Shown here one piece after another: positions 25,101 through 33,330 of a DNA stretch of 64,000 nt; the stretch's first letter is position 1; each line of letters starts with the position of its first letter. The notes under the pieces were generated by a model. That model was not told the DNA's origin. It made no database searches and saw only the letters and a program-made list of their open reading frames with translations. This DNA comes from Biomphalaria glabrata (lineage: Eukaryota; Mollusca; Gastropoda; Planorbidae). Location: positions 14,130,365 through 14,194,364 of the forward strand of contig NC_074716.1 of assembly GCF_947242115.1 (NCBI RefSeq), written 5' to 3'. A program made the translations under genes and the position numbers.

Positions 25101-28100
25101 GGGGAGCCAATGATTTATCTATGGTTTTACATATACAGCTTCTTGCTAACGATCAATTCACGTAGGAACAAGTATCGAAATTCCTTGTCAACTAAGAAAT
25201 TAATGTACCGGTACTTATTTTGCGAAGCTTATAAACTTAGCTACTATGTCTAATAAAAAGAATAAAGTGACGTCAGATGTAATGTACAACACATCTCTCT
25301 TGAACCATGTTTCTAAACTGTTGTGATGACATTACCGAGTACTTAGACTCGACCGAGAATCGCATAAAGTGACGTCAGATGTAATGTACAACACATCTCT
25401 CTTGAAGCACGTTTCTAAACTGTTGTGATGACATTACCGAGTACTTAGACTCGACCGAGAATCGCATAAAGTGACGTCAGATGTAATGTACAACACATCT
25501 CTCTTGAAGCACGTTTCTAAACTGTTGTGATGACATTACCGAGTACTTAGACTCGACCGAGAATCGCATAAAGTGACGTCAGATGTAATGTACAACACAT
25601 CTCTCTTGAAGCACGTTTCTAAACTGTTGTGATGACATTACCGAGTACTTAGACTCGACCGAGAATCGCATAAAGTGACGCCGAAATGGTTTAATATATT
25701 CCCCATATACCTCGCATAGATACCAGCATTTAAAAAAAACAACTGTGCCTGTACTAGAGGTATATCTAGTCACGCTTGATATAAATTGTCTAAAATACTA
25801 GACTTAACATTTGCAGGTTATATAATGTTTGAACCCTTGTGTTTGTCTGTACAGATAGATCAACTCATACTTAAACATTCAAACACTTAGTGTTACACTG
25901 TATTGGCCTTACTTTGAGTAACGGTACTGTAGTTGTATAGACTCGCTCAAGTCTAAAACACGATGTCATTTCAAACCTCTCCACTGACTATCTGGAGACA
26001 TGCGCCGCCTCCGACATCATGTAACAAGCTGCGCTAATGAGAATAATGGTTTCATGTAATAGGAAAAAAACCCAATCAAAATGTCATTTCAGATATGAAC
26101 AATTGGGGGGAGGGGGGAGCTTTCTTATCAATTGTCTGCAGCTACACTACACACAGAATGAACCTACAGACGCTCACACACATAAGCAAACACACAAGTG
26201 TGCGGGATATGGCAGAGAGAAAAAAAAAGCGTCAAGAATAATCCAGTCCTTACTGGCAGTAGACGCCTGGCATAAGCTGAACTCGTTGACACCTCACTAG
26301 TGAGATTATCTGGTGATCCTGGTCACGTGATTACAGTTTAAGACAGCGGTACCCCAACTTGTTCTTGATGGTAGCCATGTCTAGCACGCGTGTTACATCA
26401 CGACAAAGTTACTCCTAGCTCAGTAGAAGCGACCCTCTGCAGCTTTTCATTATGCAATGGAAGAAGATGTTTGGATAAATTCAAAACGTTTCGGGCCGGA
26501 TATGTCCCGCGGGCCGAAGTTTGGGCATCACTGTGGACTAAACAGTAACTGAGTTCTCAATAGAAGACTAAGGGTCAATTTAAATAAATATATTTTTACA
26601 AATTAAGTATTAATTATGTATATATATACACTAGCCATATGTTGCCCGCGGGTCCTAATTTGCATATCACTGTCGATAAAGTCACTGAGAGTGTTTTGTA
26701 AACGAAATAATAATGTTATAAGTAAAGCGAATGCGTGAATGTAAAAATAGTATGGATGGAGCTTTCAAAATAGTTAATCGACCTAAATCCATTTTTTGTA
26801 TAAAAACATTTGCTTGTAGGTCTACATATATTTAGATCTAGAGTCTAGATACTATTATAATAGATGTAGATTGAATTCAATGGTTCAAGAAGGTTATTAA
26901 TTATTGTATGTTAGTAGATTTATTATCCCCCATATAGAGCCTCGTGTAGCCTGTCCAATCAGAGTGTGTTTACATAGCGGTGAGCACGACACATGAATGG
27001 GACTATTAAAATGCATGTCAACATGGAAGCTATAGCGAACGAATGCATGAAAAATGCTTTTAGAAACACAAAATTTGAGGGTTAATTTGATTAAGATATG
27101 AAATGAATGAACTTTATTTTGTATGTTAATGTGTTAAAGTATAAAGTAGATCTTTCCTCTTTGAATTAGATCTAGAATTAGACTTAGATCAACATCTAAG
27201 TCTAGAGTCTAGACTTAGATGTTGGCTTCGATAGATGAATGGGATTATAAAGTATCGGTACGTCAGGACTTCTAAATTCGCAGATATAAGGAACGAATTT
27301 ATGGAAAAGTGCTTTCGAAAGACAAATTTGAAGCTTAGTTTTATTAAATAATGAAATCAATAGACTATATTTTGTAATTTTCATGTGTCAAAGTAAAAAA
27401 ACTATCTGTGCAAAGTGTAGTTCTTAAAACTAGATCTAGATCCTTTCGATTTTTTCTCATGTAAACATGGCCTAGATTTATAAGATACTTATACTTTTAT
27501 AGAGATTGGCAACTTTTTTTTTTGAGGGTCTTAAGTTTGTTTTAGTTCTACTATACATACGTGACGGTTCCAGTTAGTACCCAAGGAACATTTATGTCAA
27601 CTTTTATCAAGATTGGTCAAACGGCTTTTGATTTCTACTCGTAACATACATACATACATACAGGGCCGCCGCTACCTATTGTGTAATGTGTGCATTGCAC
27701 GCAGGCGGCCGACTTTAGGGGGTGGCCAAATCATTATTCCAATGTTACTTTTATTTTATTAAATTTGTTTAGTACTCAAATATTTTACTATATTATATAA
27801 ATTTTTATTATTCCATTATCCATTGAGAACTATTTAAAAAAAAAACGATTTTCTTACATCAGAAGCTATTTTGGAAACTTTTAATAAGAATAAAAGGGGC
27901 GGCGCGCGAGGGATTCCCAATGGTATTTCAATAGGCGCCTACATGTTTCTGACCTTGAATTTTCGCGAGTTGTTTGTAATATTTCTTTCAAATGATGCTT
28001 ACAGAAGTAGATCAGTCAAAACATTTTTTTCTTCTTAGTATCTACTTACTATATATAAATATTGTTGCTTAGTCGAACAGCCCGCACTGTAAGTAGATCT

Positions 28101-31100
28101 AGTAATTAAAATCTCAAATGTTAAAAACATTTTCCTTTTTATGTTAAATGGCTGTTAGTTAAGCGTAGAATATTCTTGGGTCATCATAGATGTAGATCTA
28201 CTTTGAGTTGTAGGCTACTAGCTGTTTGGACCAACAAGCTAATGACCAACCAACAACAAAGGGGGGGGGGCAGCGAAAGAAAAGTTGTATTTTCATTGTA
28301 GTTATTAATCCGTGTATGAATGTTACCAATAATTACAAATTAAAATATCTTAAGTAAGAGACATCATTTCATCTTTTAATAAGACCTTTTCAAATGTAGA
28401 CCGTTTAAAACTTTTTGAAGAAAATATTTCAAAACGTCTCCGCTAGTGTGATTCTTCTGGATTCCTTTATCTGAGTTTGGTCGAATTCTTTCCGACTTAT
28501 CTATAGTGACGATTTTTGTATGAAAAAAGGTCCGCGACAGAGACGTCTTACTTAGCACGAAGATGATCTTATAAAAGATCAAGCCCATAACAGACGTCCG
28601 TGCGCTTTATATACATAGAATGTCCCTCAAATAATACTATTGACCAGGGCTGTCTCTTTGTTATTAGGATTATTTATTTTGTATCAATTCAAGAAAAATA
28701 TTCAGCGTTGAGTTGCTTCATTTTGTCCTAGAGGTGTGTTGGATACATTTGTAGGCACCTCCAAATCCGTGTATGTCAGATGATTGTGGAGACAATGCAC
28801 AACTCTCCAAAAATACAAACGTGATAATCATTATCAAAGTTTACAGAACATTGAAAACGTTTCACCGTCAATGGCTTTTGTGTTTCGAGTCTTTTTATTT
28901 TGCAATTAATGGCCCATGTCGATTGTTTTAGGAATAAATAAATCAAGACATTACAGGTACACAAGGTGTCAATGATTAGGGTCATATTCATTCTGAAAAG
29001 ACACGAACATAATGCAGAAAGAAAATATCAAAAAAATACTCTTCAAAAGATGCAACGCGTTACAAAATTAAATTAATTCAATTAACGGGCACTTTTGTTA
29101 CACTGTCCAGCTCAATCGTAATACATTTCTTTTGTAGAAACAAAAAATGGGGGCGGCATTTTTAAATTTCGCACGCAGGCGGCCACAACCCTCGCGGCGG
29201 TCTTGCATACATACATACTTATATAAGCCTTACTTTCTACTTTATAGTATAAGATAGGAATTGGTCTATCAAAGATATTTACTATGACCCCACTCTTCTG
29301 TGTAGAATTTTTTTGGTGTGTGTGTGTGTTTTTTATGGAATTGATGGATTCATATAGCAATAGTAGCATTTTCATACGGGGTTCATAAATTAAGTTATTT
29401 TGCATACAGTTTAGAAGTCTGATCGCTCTCACTCCGAAGACCGCAAAAGTATTTCTCTTTGGAAAACCTGAGCACAGCCTCATGTATTGGCTACTTGACT
29501 GATTTATATGCTGTCGAAAAGATCCGTTAATTAATTGTTTTTTTTTTTTTAAGTTTCCACATATTGGGTGTGTCTTATGTGTGCATTGATTGAATAATAT
29601 TCCCCTTCTTCTTCTGCTTCCTCGTTCTCATTGTTATGTTGGAGCGTTCAGATGACTAGAGATCAATATATGAGATGAACTGCGCAGTGGTTTCCAAATC
29701 AGGGAGCTCTACATATAGTTTTCTTTCTATTTGGGGTGTTTTTGGGGGCCAGTGTCTTGTTCGGGCCTCTTGAGAATATTCTCCTAATAATGAGACTTAT
29801 AACGTTATTGAGTAGTTACGATTGTGGGCGTCATGACATGTCCGTGTTGTCTGAGCGGCTCCTCTGGTTACACAAGGCCCGAGAGTGGAGAGCAAACGTT
29901 TGAACTACGACATAGGATGAACACAAGTCTTGCAGAGATAATGGACAGGATAAAACCAACACAGCGAGCAGGCACGACCGTGGAATGCTAGTCGCATCTG
30001 GGCCACCTCACCCCCCTTCATGGGGACCTTTGAGAGAATGCTCGGAACTCCGATGCGAATGCCACTGGACCAGAGGAAAACCTTGAAACGAGGAGAAAGG
30101 TTTAGTCCAGTTAAAGAGGCGTTCGGATAAAGGCAATGCGTGAAATTGATGTGGAAAGCTGTTTTTGGTCTATATTGTAATGGTATGTCGTCAAGCTAAC
30201 AGTGTTTCTGTCTTTGTTGGTCTAGCATTCGGCTCACTCTAATCGTAACTAATGTGCGATGGGGGCGATAGTTTTAAATAGTCATTTTGATTTGGGGCAC
30301 CACGTGTGCAAACTAAGTTTATAAACGGTTGCTGCTTTTAAAACGAAAGATTTCCCCCCCCCCCCCCATGTGTTTGTCATGTCACTTAGGTGGACTCGGC
30401 AAGGGAAGCTACCGCGAGAGATGAAACATTCTTGTGGTGCAGTGTCCACATTCCACCAGGGCATTCCTCAGCTGCAGGAGATGAGTGCCGAGAAGGGAAA
30501 CTCGAGGTACAGGGACGCCATCCCCCAAACTTCGCTTTGTTCCTCTTCGGGTCGCTCGCACGCACAAAGGGAAAGACGTTGCGCTCGTGTGTCGGGCTGT
30601 TGTTATTGGGGTGAGAGATCTCGGGACCTGTCTTTCGCTTCTGTATTTACGATCGTTTCGATCCCCCCCCCCCCCCCCCCACATTTCCCACTATTCTTTT
30701 TCCCCCCTTTTAGTACTAATGTAGTATCCAACTTGTCTAAAGGTTTCTCAGGTTCGAGCAAATGTCACTTAGAGCTTGGTGGTAACTCAAGGCTTAAGGG
30801 CTGGGTAAGGTGGCTGTTGAGAGGGATTTAAAGATTAAATTAAACTCATTGCTTGCAAGATCACTTTTCTGTTATTACTGAAGCTTCAGATCATAACTGT
30901 GAACCATTTGACATGTTCGCTTGTATTCTATCAAAAGCATTCTGACATTTGAAGAAAACATGCAGAACAAAAGGTGCTAATATTTTAAAAATAAGCTTTC
31001 AAATATTTCAACTGATTCTCTATGGTAAGGTAGTAGGCCTACACTAGAAACTACCGGTACTAGAAAGCTGTAAAAGTGTAACTCTCTTCTATACCAAAAT

Positions 31101-31359
31101 AAGTGACAGACGTGTTTTGTATCAGCAGTAAATGTGGAGTGCTTGTGAACTGTGCAACTATTGAACTGTGCAACTGTTGATACCAACTTGACCCAAAATA
31201 TGTCATTGCTGTCTCCCACACAAAAAGTAAAAAGTAACTTTCTCTTTTCCTCTGTCAGACATTGTGAATCAAGACCTGAAGTCCACCCTTAGAGTCCTCT
31301 ACAACATCTTTACAAAGTACAAGTCAAGTCATGGCAGCCAGGCTGTGCCAGTACAGTAG
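783..31359 (+). CDS. PARVA-like (parvin): Parvin (actopaxin/affixin family), focal adhesion adaptor, 12 coding exons
   Basis: Exons: 783-888, 2082-2171, 2454-2524, 3866-3968, 5073-5219, 5718-5833, 7579-7637, 8899-8980, 9843-9911, 10264-10365, 20461-20533, 31259-31359. All introns are GT-AG and the sum is 1119 nt, giving 372 residues, the length I recall for human alpha-parvin. The N-terminus (MATSPNTSTLSPSKKKDE, then LEKIGTMGRKKK) resembles PARVA, which supports this ATG. Calponin-homology domain 1 spans about residues 83-195 (VLLDWINDEL, EVTQSEIGQKQKL, KNLVAILHLLVALARHF). CH2 spans about 254-365 (ERDAFDTLFDHAPDKLNVVKK just before it, then LLTFVNKYL, FLIMLMGLLEGYF, STLRVLYNIFTKYK). In this family CH2 binds ILK and paxillin LD motifs, and the protein links integrin adhesions to actin in the cytoplasm. 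I see no break or missing segment. Introns 10 and 11 exceed 10 kb and are full of repeats, while the other nine are 0.3-1.7 kb. TEAD lies downstream on the same strand. Confidence 0.97.
1298..1640. repeat. Interspersed repeat family B, copy 1 (parvin intron 1)
   Basis: This segment (CAACTCACTCTGTCTGTCTG, then CAAGCTGAAATTTTG, ACCTGACAACA, CAAGGGAAAGAA, GTATAAGCTGAATTAG, AACAATAGATAACTAT, CTTCGCTAG) matches 7940-8320 in the same order, with moderate divergence. Partial opposite-strand copies lie at 15600-15925. It is probably a SINE or non-autonomous element. The tRNA-like part that ends copy 2 is mostly missing here. Confidence 0.65.
2685..3249. mobile_element. Decayed hAT-type element (parvin intron 3)
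   Basis: The ends are CAGGGCCAGCCTTAG and, on the other strand, TAGGGTTGGACTTAA, an imperfect inverted repeat of the hAT CAGGG type. The 8-bp flanks CTGTTTTG and CTATTTAG match at 6 of 8 positions, as expected for an old target duplication. Near 3010-3060 the + strand reads like the C-terminal dimerisation region of a hAT transposase (DRLKHLVILATERDLLAN). The element is therefore an internally deleted relic. Confidence 0.65.
3440..3835. repeat. Interspersed repeat family A, copy 1 (parvin intron 3)
   Basis: Matches 6910-7300 in the same orientation. Shared blocks include GTTATAATTTTT, GCCTATCATTGGAATATTAT, AGGATTCTTTCTC, CATTCATTA and CACTCTATAAGCTGTAT (CGCTCTATAAGCTGTAT in copy 2). No coding potential was seen. 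Exons 4-6 lie between the two copies. Confidence 0.65.
3969..5072. other. Parvin intron 4, no recognisable element
   Basis: AT-rich intronic DNA with A and T runs. I found no repeat, transposon end or coding signal apart from the flanking splice sites. Confidence 0.7.
6690..6765. mobile_element. Terminus of a hAT-like element (parvin intron 6)
   Basis: The palindrome-rich stretch contains GGCTTCGGCTGAAT and GGCTTCGGCCGAATA and ends in ATCCGGTGCACTCCTA. Its reverse complement begins TAGGAGTGCACCGGAT, the GTGCACCG...CGGCCGAA arrangement known from widespread hAT-like repeats. No matching left end was found upstream, so the copy appears truncated. Confidence 0.45.
6910..7300. repeat. Interspersed repeat family A, copy 2 (parvin intron 6)
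   Basis: Second copy of the family at 3440-3835, same orientation, about 3.4 kb downstream. It carries a short G-rich insertion relative to copy 1 (near 7155-7175). The open frames here are not conserved between the copies and are probably chance. Confidence 0.65.
7940..8330. repeat. Interspersed repeat family B, copy 2, with a tRNA-like segment
   Basis: Matches 1298-1640 along its length (CTCTGTCTGTCTGG, AGCTGAAATTTTG, CCTGACAACA, GTATAAGCTGAATTAG, ACAATAGATAACTAT). It continues into a tRNA-like stretch at 8253-8318 (GCTAGCACAGTGGTAGAGTG, then TTCAAATTCAGG), which resembles A and B boxes of RNA polymerase III. This suggests a tRNA-derived SINE. It lies in parvin intron 7. Confidence 0.6.
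9072..9305 (-). mobile_element. tRNA-derived SINE (parvin intron 8)
   Basis: Read on the - strand, the element starts near 9305 with a tRNA-like head (TGGCTGACTGGTAAAGTGCA as A-box region; CCAGGGTTCAAATCCTGGTG as B box). It continues into a body containing CACCCAGCTCTAATAGGTAC. It is flanked by a 15-bp direct repeat with one mismatch: ATATTTTAAGAGGTA at 9057-9071 and ATATCTTAAGAGGTA at 9306-9320. Relatives lie at 17047-17185 and 18600-18782. The intact flanks suggest a fairly recent insertion. Confidence 0.8.
10137..10163. repeat. (TA)n microsatellite
   Basis: About 13 uninterrupted TA units in parvin intron 9, followed by a degenerate AT tract to about 10180. It ends roughly 80 bases before the exon 10 acceptor. 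Confidence 0.85.
10515..10970 (+). mobile_element. LINE fragment, C-terminal part of the polymerase ORF
   Basis: The + strand, across several frames, reads like the C-terminus of a common invertebrate non-LTR polymerase: LTGLCTHTW (degraded LYGCESWT), ERRIQSFES, VKKQKLSWF, IARHDSLSKVILQGIVE, and a degraded TAADR near the end. Stops and frame changes are numerous, and the 5' reverse transcriptase part is absent, as expected for a 5'-truncated copy. A minisatellite (10973-11506) begins right at its 3' edge. Confidence 0.7.
10973..11506. repeat. 21-bp minisatellite, two interleaved unit types (about 25 copies)
   Basis: Type 1 units read CTGTCACAGCACCCCTACAAA, with TAT/TGT and TATGAA variants. 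Type 2 units read CTGCCACTGCTTACCTACAAA. The types alternate irregularly, which suggests expansion of composite multimers. Because 21 is a multiple of three, long frames appear on both strands (repeating NCHSTPT on the +), but no start, splice or composition signal supports a protein. Confidence 0.95.
11507..13845. other. Parvin intron 10, mostly unassigned
   Basis: Intronic DNA with a G run near 11710 and many T runs. A short imperfect duplication of GGGCAGCTGGGGTT occurs near 12851 and 12884. A stretch around 13130-13330 has the higher GC content of a transposon relic, but I could not match it to a family. No gene was seen. Confidence 0.5.
13846..14172. mobile_element. Possible hAT-like relic
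   Basis: The stretch runs from GGCCCTGGGCCTATT to AAGGCAGGCCCTG. The reverse complement of the right end (CAGGGCCTGCCTTACG) resembles the terminus of the element at 2685. The left end matches poorly and no target duplication was found. Confidence 0.35.
14182..14398. mobile_element. hAT-like MITE relic
   Basis: The left end has ATACCCAACCTTTTACGACC. The right end, reverse-complemented, reads CAGGGTTGCCAAAACTAAGG and then GCGGGCCACAT. This CAGTGGTNCCCAAACTTTT-like arrangement with GGGCC/CGCGGGCC just inside is typical of hAT MITEs. About 217 bp, no coding content; an A run fills the middle. Confidence 0.45.
15600..15925. repeat. Interspersed repeat family B, opposite-strand partial copies
   Basis: Two degenerate segments, about 15620-15715 and 15815-15925, share GATTGATTCRTG, GCAAARTTT, AGAATGGGAARTGGGAGAAA and AAACTTTTGACCAG. 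They are the reverse complement of the family B body at 1298 and 7940. The tandem pair may be a local duplication. Confidence 0.5.
16116..16743 (+). mobile_element. 5'-truncated LINE with 32-bp target site duplication
   Basis: The insert is about 16148-16711. Reading across frames it encodes the C-terminus of an invertebrate LINE polymerase: VKWQEKIPDTEVLRRAGL, MQSQLRWAGQVCRMEDHRIP, then RSQGGQRKRFRDF, and a terminal C2H2-type finger (ITCPVCSRTFRAHIGL) before a closing HHRTTMDE. At least one stop and several frame changes separate these pieces. It is bracketed by two 32-base direct repeats, 16116-16147 and 16712-16743, with two mismatches; both contain GACAAGTCATTTCC. No poly(A) tail is present. 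Confidence 0.8.
17047..17185 (+). mobile_element. Degenerate tRNA-derived SINE
   Basis: GTAGTTTGATTGTAAAGCGC followed by a damaged B box (CAAGTCGAAGACCTG) matches the head of the SINE at 9072-9305. The body is shortened. It lies in parvin intron 10. Confidence 0.5.
17709..17943. repeat. Minisatellite of about 32 bp, 7 copies, core CTAATTGGTTA
   Basis: Seven copies of CTAATTGGTTAA, each followed by an AATATAAGAG-type segment; spacing varies slightly (about 30-35 bp) through small indels. Each unit carries ATTGG (reverse CCAAT) overlapping TAATTG, a homeodomain-like core. It lies in parvin intron 10. Confidence 0.9.
18600..18782 (-). mobile_element. Degenerate tRNA-derived SINE, same family as 9072-9305
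   Basis: Read on the - strand, the head is GGCGGCTGAGTGGTAAAGCG at about 18780-18761. The body, seen on the +, includes GATCAACCGCCTTAACTTTC, CTAATGTCAGGTG and AAATTCAAAATCCC. Its terminal bases recur in each unit of the adjoining 42-bp array. Confidence 0.6.
18772..18951. repeat. 42-bp minisatellite, about 4.3 copies
   Basis: CAGCCGCCAT recurs at 18772, 18816, 18858, 18900 and 18942, so the period is 42 after a first interval of 44. Each unit joins a SINE-terminus part (CACTCAGCCGCCATATATA) to TGTATGTATATTGGTTATCT. Two frames stay open because the unit is a multiple of three. Confidence 0.95.
18990..20206. other. Parvin intron 10, no recognisable element
   Basis: Intronic DNA of mixed composition. 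I saw no repeat, transposon end or coding signal. Confidence 0.6.
20207..20397. repeat. 25-bp minisatellite, about 8 copies, next to parvin exon 11
   Basis: The unit is AGTATTGGGTTGGAATGACC plus a variable five-base end (GTCTA, TTCTA or GTCTG). It ends about 63 bases before the exon 11 acceptor at 20460, so it nearly reaches the zone where the branch point is expected. Confidence 0.93.
20739..21462. repeat. 33-bp minisatellite, 22 copies (parvin intron 11)
   Basis: The unit begins GTAGCTCCAACCAGCTAGTA and continues CAACTAAACCGGT. GTAGCTCC starts at 20739, and the array ends where the motif breaks at 21463. The 724-bp span equals 22 units, two of which lack one base. Variants are few (CCAACA, CCAATC, CCGAT), implying recent homogenisation. 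Several frames on both strands lack stops, giving apparent proteins of up to 188 residues that are artefacts of the period. Confidence 0.96.
21463..22642. other. Parvin intron 11, unassigned
   Basis: AT-rich intronic DNA after the 33-bp array. No recognisable element or coding exon. Confidence 0.6.
22643..22915 (-). mobile_element. LINE fragment, C-terminal polymerase piece
   Basis: On the - strand the pieces are HDDLLTIVKRKLK, SSGLAETFLQGTVPGKRRR and LKTEDRRKTVDKSCVVPQ. These match the C-terminus of a widespread invertebrate non-LTR polymerase (KRRKLxWxGH...LQGTVxGKRRRGRQ...AxDRxxWRxLV). Frame changes and stops break it, and upstream domains are missing. Confidence 0.75.
23381..23435. repeat. 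(CT)n / (CA)n compound microsatellite
   Basis: Runs of TCTC are followed by a short ACAC tract in parvin intron 11. Confidence 0.85.
23865..24060 (-). repeat. Interspersed repeat family C, copy without large array
   Basis: The reverse complement contains GACAGTTTGTGTGGAAACAC, TCAAAATCG, AAGGCAGGTTTCAAT and TTTTCAGAA, in the same order as 61960-62072. A segment of about 72 bp (TGAAAATATTGAAACCTGCC and following) is duplicated here at about 23881 and 23953. Confidence 0.7.
24061..25263. other. Parvin intron 11, unassigned
   Basis: No transposon end or gene recognised. The stretch 24890-25090 has a higher GC content and a CACGTGACACGTG double E-box near 24915. Confidence 0.5.
25264..25679. repeat. 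102-bp tandem array, 4 copies, each with a perfect CRE
   Basis: AAAGTGACG recurs at 25264, 25366, 25468, 25570 and 25672, an exact 102-bp period. Copies 2-4 look identical and copy 1 differs at a few bases (GAACCATG for GAAGCACG). TGACGTCA, the palindromic CREB/ATF site, lies at 25268, 25370, 25472 and 25574; the fifth partial unit reads TGACGCCG. A further TGACGTCA occurs at 23294 in the same intron. Confidence 0.95.
26344..26533. mobile_element. hAT-like MITE
   Basis: Left end CAGCGGTACCCCAACTTGTT; the right end reversed reads CAGTGATGCCCAAACTTCGG and then GCCCGCGGGAC. About 190 bp, no coding content. A clear 8-bp target duplication was not seen, so the exact edges are uncertain. Confidence 0.55.
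26820..27545. other. Parvin intron 11 segment with TCTAGA/AGATCT clusters
   Basis: TAGATCTAGAGTCTAGA-type words occur near 26834-26850, 27170-27215 and 27430-27440. Otherwise AT-rich without coding signal. Confidence 0.5.
27548..27660 (+). mobile_element. Possible LINE/SINE 3' tail ending in (CATA)n
   Basis: TTTATCAAGATTGGTCAAAC followed by GGCTTTTGATTTCTA and a CATACATACATA tail resembles the conserved 3' ends of RTE-like non-LTR elements (TTTCATxAAxATxGGTxxAxCxGTTT, tetranucleotide tail). A hAT element is inserted in the tail. Confidence 0.4.
27661..29205. mobile_element. hAT-type element inserted in a CATA tail
   Basis: Left end CAGGGCCGCCGCTACCTATT with GCACGCAGGCGGCC inside; the right end reversed reads CAAGACCGCCGCGAGGGTTG with GGCCGCCTGCGTGCG inside. 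Both flanks are CATACATA (27653-27660 and 29206-29213); because the site is a CATA repeat, this duplication is suggestive rather than conclusive. About 1.55 kb. The - strand frames inside (28376-28588, 28776-28991) could be transposase remnants, but I could not assign a domain. Confidence 0.65.
29214..31258. other. Parvin intron 11, 3' part, no recognisable element
   Basis: It contains a more GC-rich stretch (about 29830-30110) and long C runs at 30353-30367 and 30663-30680. Overlapping frames on both strands at 30282-30831 are not supported by splice signals or similarity. Confidence 0.55.
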
Positions 31360-33330
31360 AGACTGGCCTCGCTGGTACAGTTAGGACATTCTAGGCTGTT
31401 ACAGTAAAGGGAGTCTTTAGTCCAAACATCAGGGAACAGACATTTGTCGATCTTCATAAGGGCATGAGAGACACATTTAGACATGACAGTAAATGAAGCT
31501 TAAGATTTAATAGTATTATATTCAATAGTCAGAAACGACAACAATTGGTATTCTATTGTATATGTTCAGTTGTAAATAGCAGGAGACGCAGTGACAAGAT
31601 TAATTACATTTGATGTACCATTTTACCAACTTCATTATTCTAATGTTATTTGTTAAGTTACTGTGCTCTAACAGGCAATAAGTCAATTTGTAGTCTTGTG
31701 TACACAATTATATTAAATAAGTATTGTTGTTATTGTAAGCTTAATAAATTTCCTAATAATAGATATGTTTAATTTCTAAGAAATTTAGTATTTAACAATT
31801 TTATAAGTGTCAGTGTTTTTTGGTTAACAAATGTTTTAGTAAAACATGTATGTGTAACTGAGAATGTTTTATACATTTTTTTTGGTGGGGGGGTGGGTTC
31901 CAAATGAAAAAAACAACAACTTTTAAGTGTATGGTGAATGAAAGAGGATAAGAATTACTTGAAAGTCTATTCAAGAGATGCTTGAGGAAACAAAAAAAAG
32001 AAAAAAATACTGACCTGGCTTGATCAATGTTCCTTGAGTTGCATGCAAAATTTTTGTTTTGTTTATATTTATAGGTAAGTGTGTAAATAATTCTATTTAG
32101 TGGCTACGTAAGACTAGGATACCAGAGGCTAGAGGTGCACTGGAACAACTGGTAATGCCAGTAAAGGTCCTCATCCCACAGAGTGCACAGCAGTTAATTT
32201 GTGGCTTTGAGGTTCACAAGTTTGGCTTCCTTCCTTCTTCCTAGTCCACTGTGTACATTCTATATCAACACTGCCTTCATTGACTAAAGGTGCTATTTAT
32301 GTTATTCATTATGTATTGCTTCTCTGTGATTGGAACCTGTGTGCTTAACACTCATTTAGACTTGTACTGTCATTTGTTTTGTATATATTTATAAGTAATG
32401 GTTCATTTCATTTCTAATTCTTGACCAGTGATATTTAAACTAGGTTCTTCGCTTAGCCCTTAGCTAACTACTTGGGATACAGGCAACCCTTCTTCCATCT
32501 AATAAAAGTTTTAAGACAAGGTCTTAGCTTAGTCCAGAGCTAAATACTTGGGATACAGGCAACCCTTCTTTCATCTAATAAAAGTTTTGAGACAAGGTCT
32601 TAGCTTAGTCCAGAGCTAAATACTTGGGATACAGGCAACCCTTCTTTCATCTAATAAAAGTTTTAAGACAAGGTCTTAGCTTAGTCCAGAGCTAAATACT
32701 TGGGATACAGGCAACCCTTCTTTCATCTAATAAAAGTTTTAAGACAAGGTCTTAGCTTAGTCCAGAGCTAAATACTTGGGATACAGGCAACCCTTCTTTC
32801 ATCTAATAAAAGTTTTAAGACAAGGTCTTAGCTTAGTCCAGAGCTAACTACTTGGGATACAGGCAACCCTTTTTTCATCTAATAAAAGTTTTAAGACAAG
32901 GTCTTAGCTTAGTCCAGAGCTAAATACTTGGGATACAGGCAACCCTTCTTTCATCTAATAAAAGTTTTGAGACAAGGTCTTAGCTTAGTCCAGAGCTAAA
33001 TACTTGGGATACAGGCAACCCTTCTTTCATCTAATAAAAGTTTTAAGACAAGGTCTTAGCTTAGTCCAGAGCTAAATACTTGGGATACAGGCAACCCTTC
33101 TTCTTCTTCTAGCTCCTTCTCTAGCCTGAATATGATACTTCGGTCAGAATGTTTAATTAATTAGTGTTTACAAACTAATGCAAGGTTTAGCATATTGTAG
33201 GCTACTTTATTGTTAGAAGTCTGTAAGTAGAAATGTGTTACCTGCTGTTATATATCATGTAACTTAATGGATTGCCGCTGTGTATACATTGTAGGCATTA
33301 TTTCTTTAATAAAAGTATATTCTTTCATTG
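31360..33330 (+). other. Parvin 3' UTR and 3' end region
   Basis: After the TAG at 31357-31359 there is AT-rich, non-coding sequence. Candidate poly(A) signals are AATAAA at 31743-31748, eight in the tandem array (32501 to 33033, every 76 bases) and AATAAA at 33308-33313. The site actually used cannot be told from sequence, so the end is approximate. Confidence 0.55.
32443..33101. repeat. 76-bp tandem array, about 8.7 copies, with an AATAAA in each full unit
   Basis: ACTTGGGATAC recurs at 32470, 32546, 32622, 32698, 32774, 32850, 32926, 33002 and 33078, an exact 76-bp period. The unit runs from GTCTTAGCTTAGTCCAGAGC through ATACAGGCAACCCTTC to ATCTAATAAAAGTTTTAAGA. Eight units contain AATAAA (first at 32501); the last partial unit lacks it. 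Copies are nearly identical. The array lies 1.1-1.7 kb past the parvin stop, in the transcript direction. Confidence 0.97.

Noticed and set aside
30282-30831. Cluster of overlapping frames on both strands, up to 153 residues
   Set aside because: Frames overlap on both strands, contain poly(C)/poly(P) runs, and match no family. They lie within parvin intron 11.
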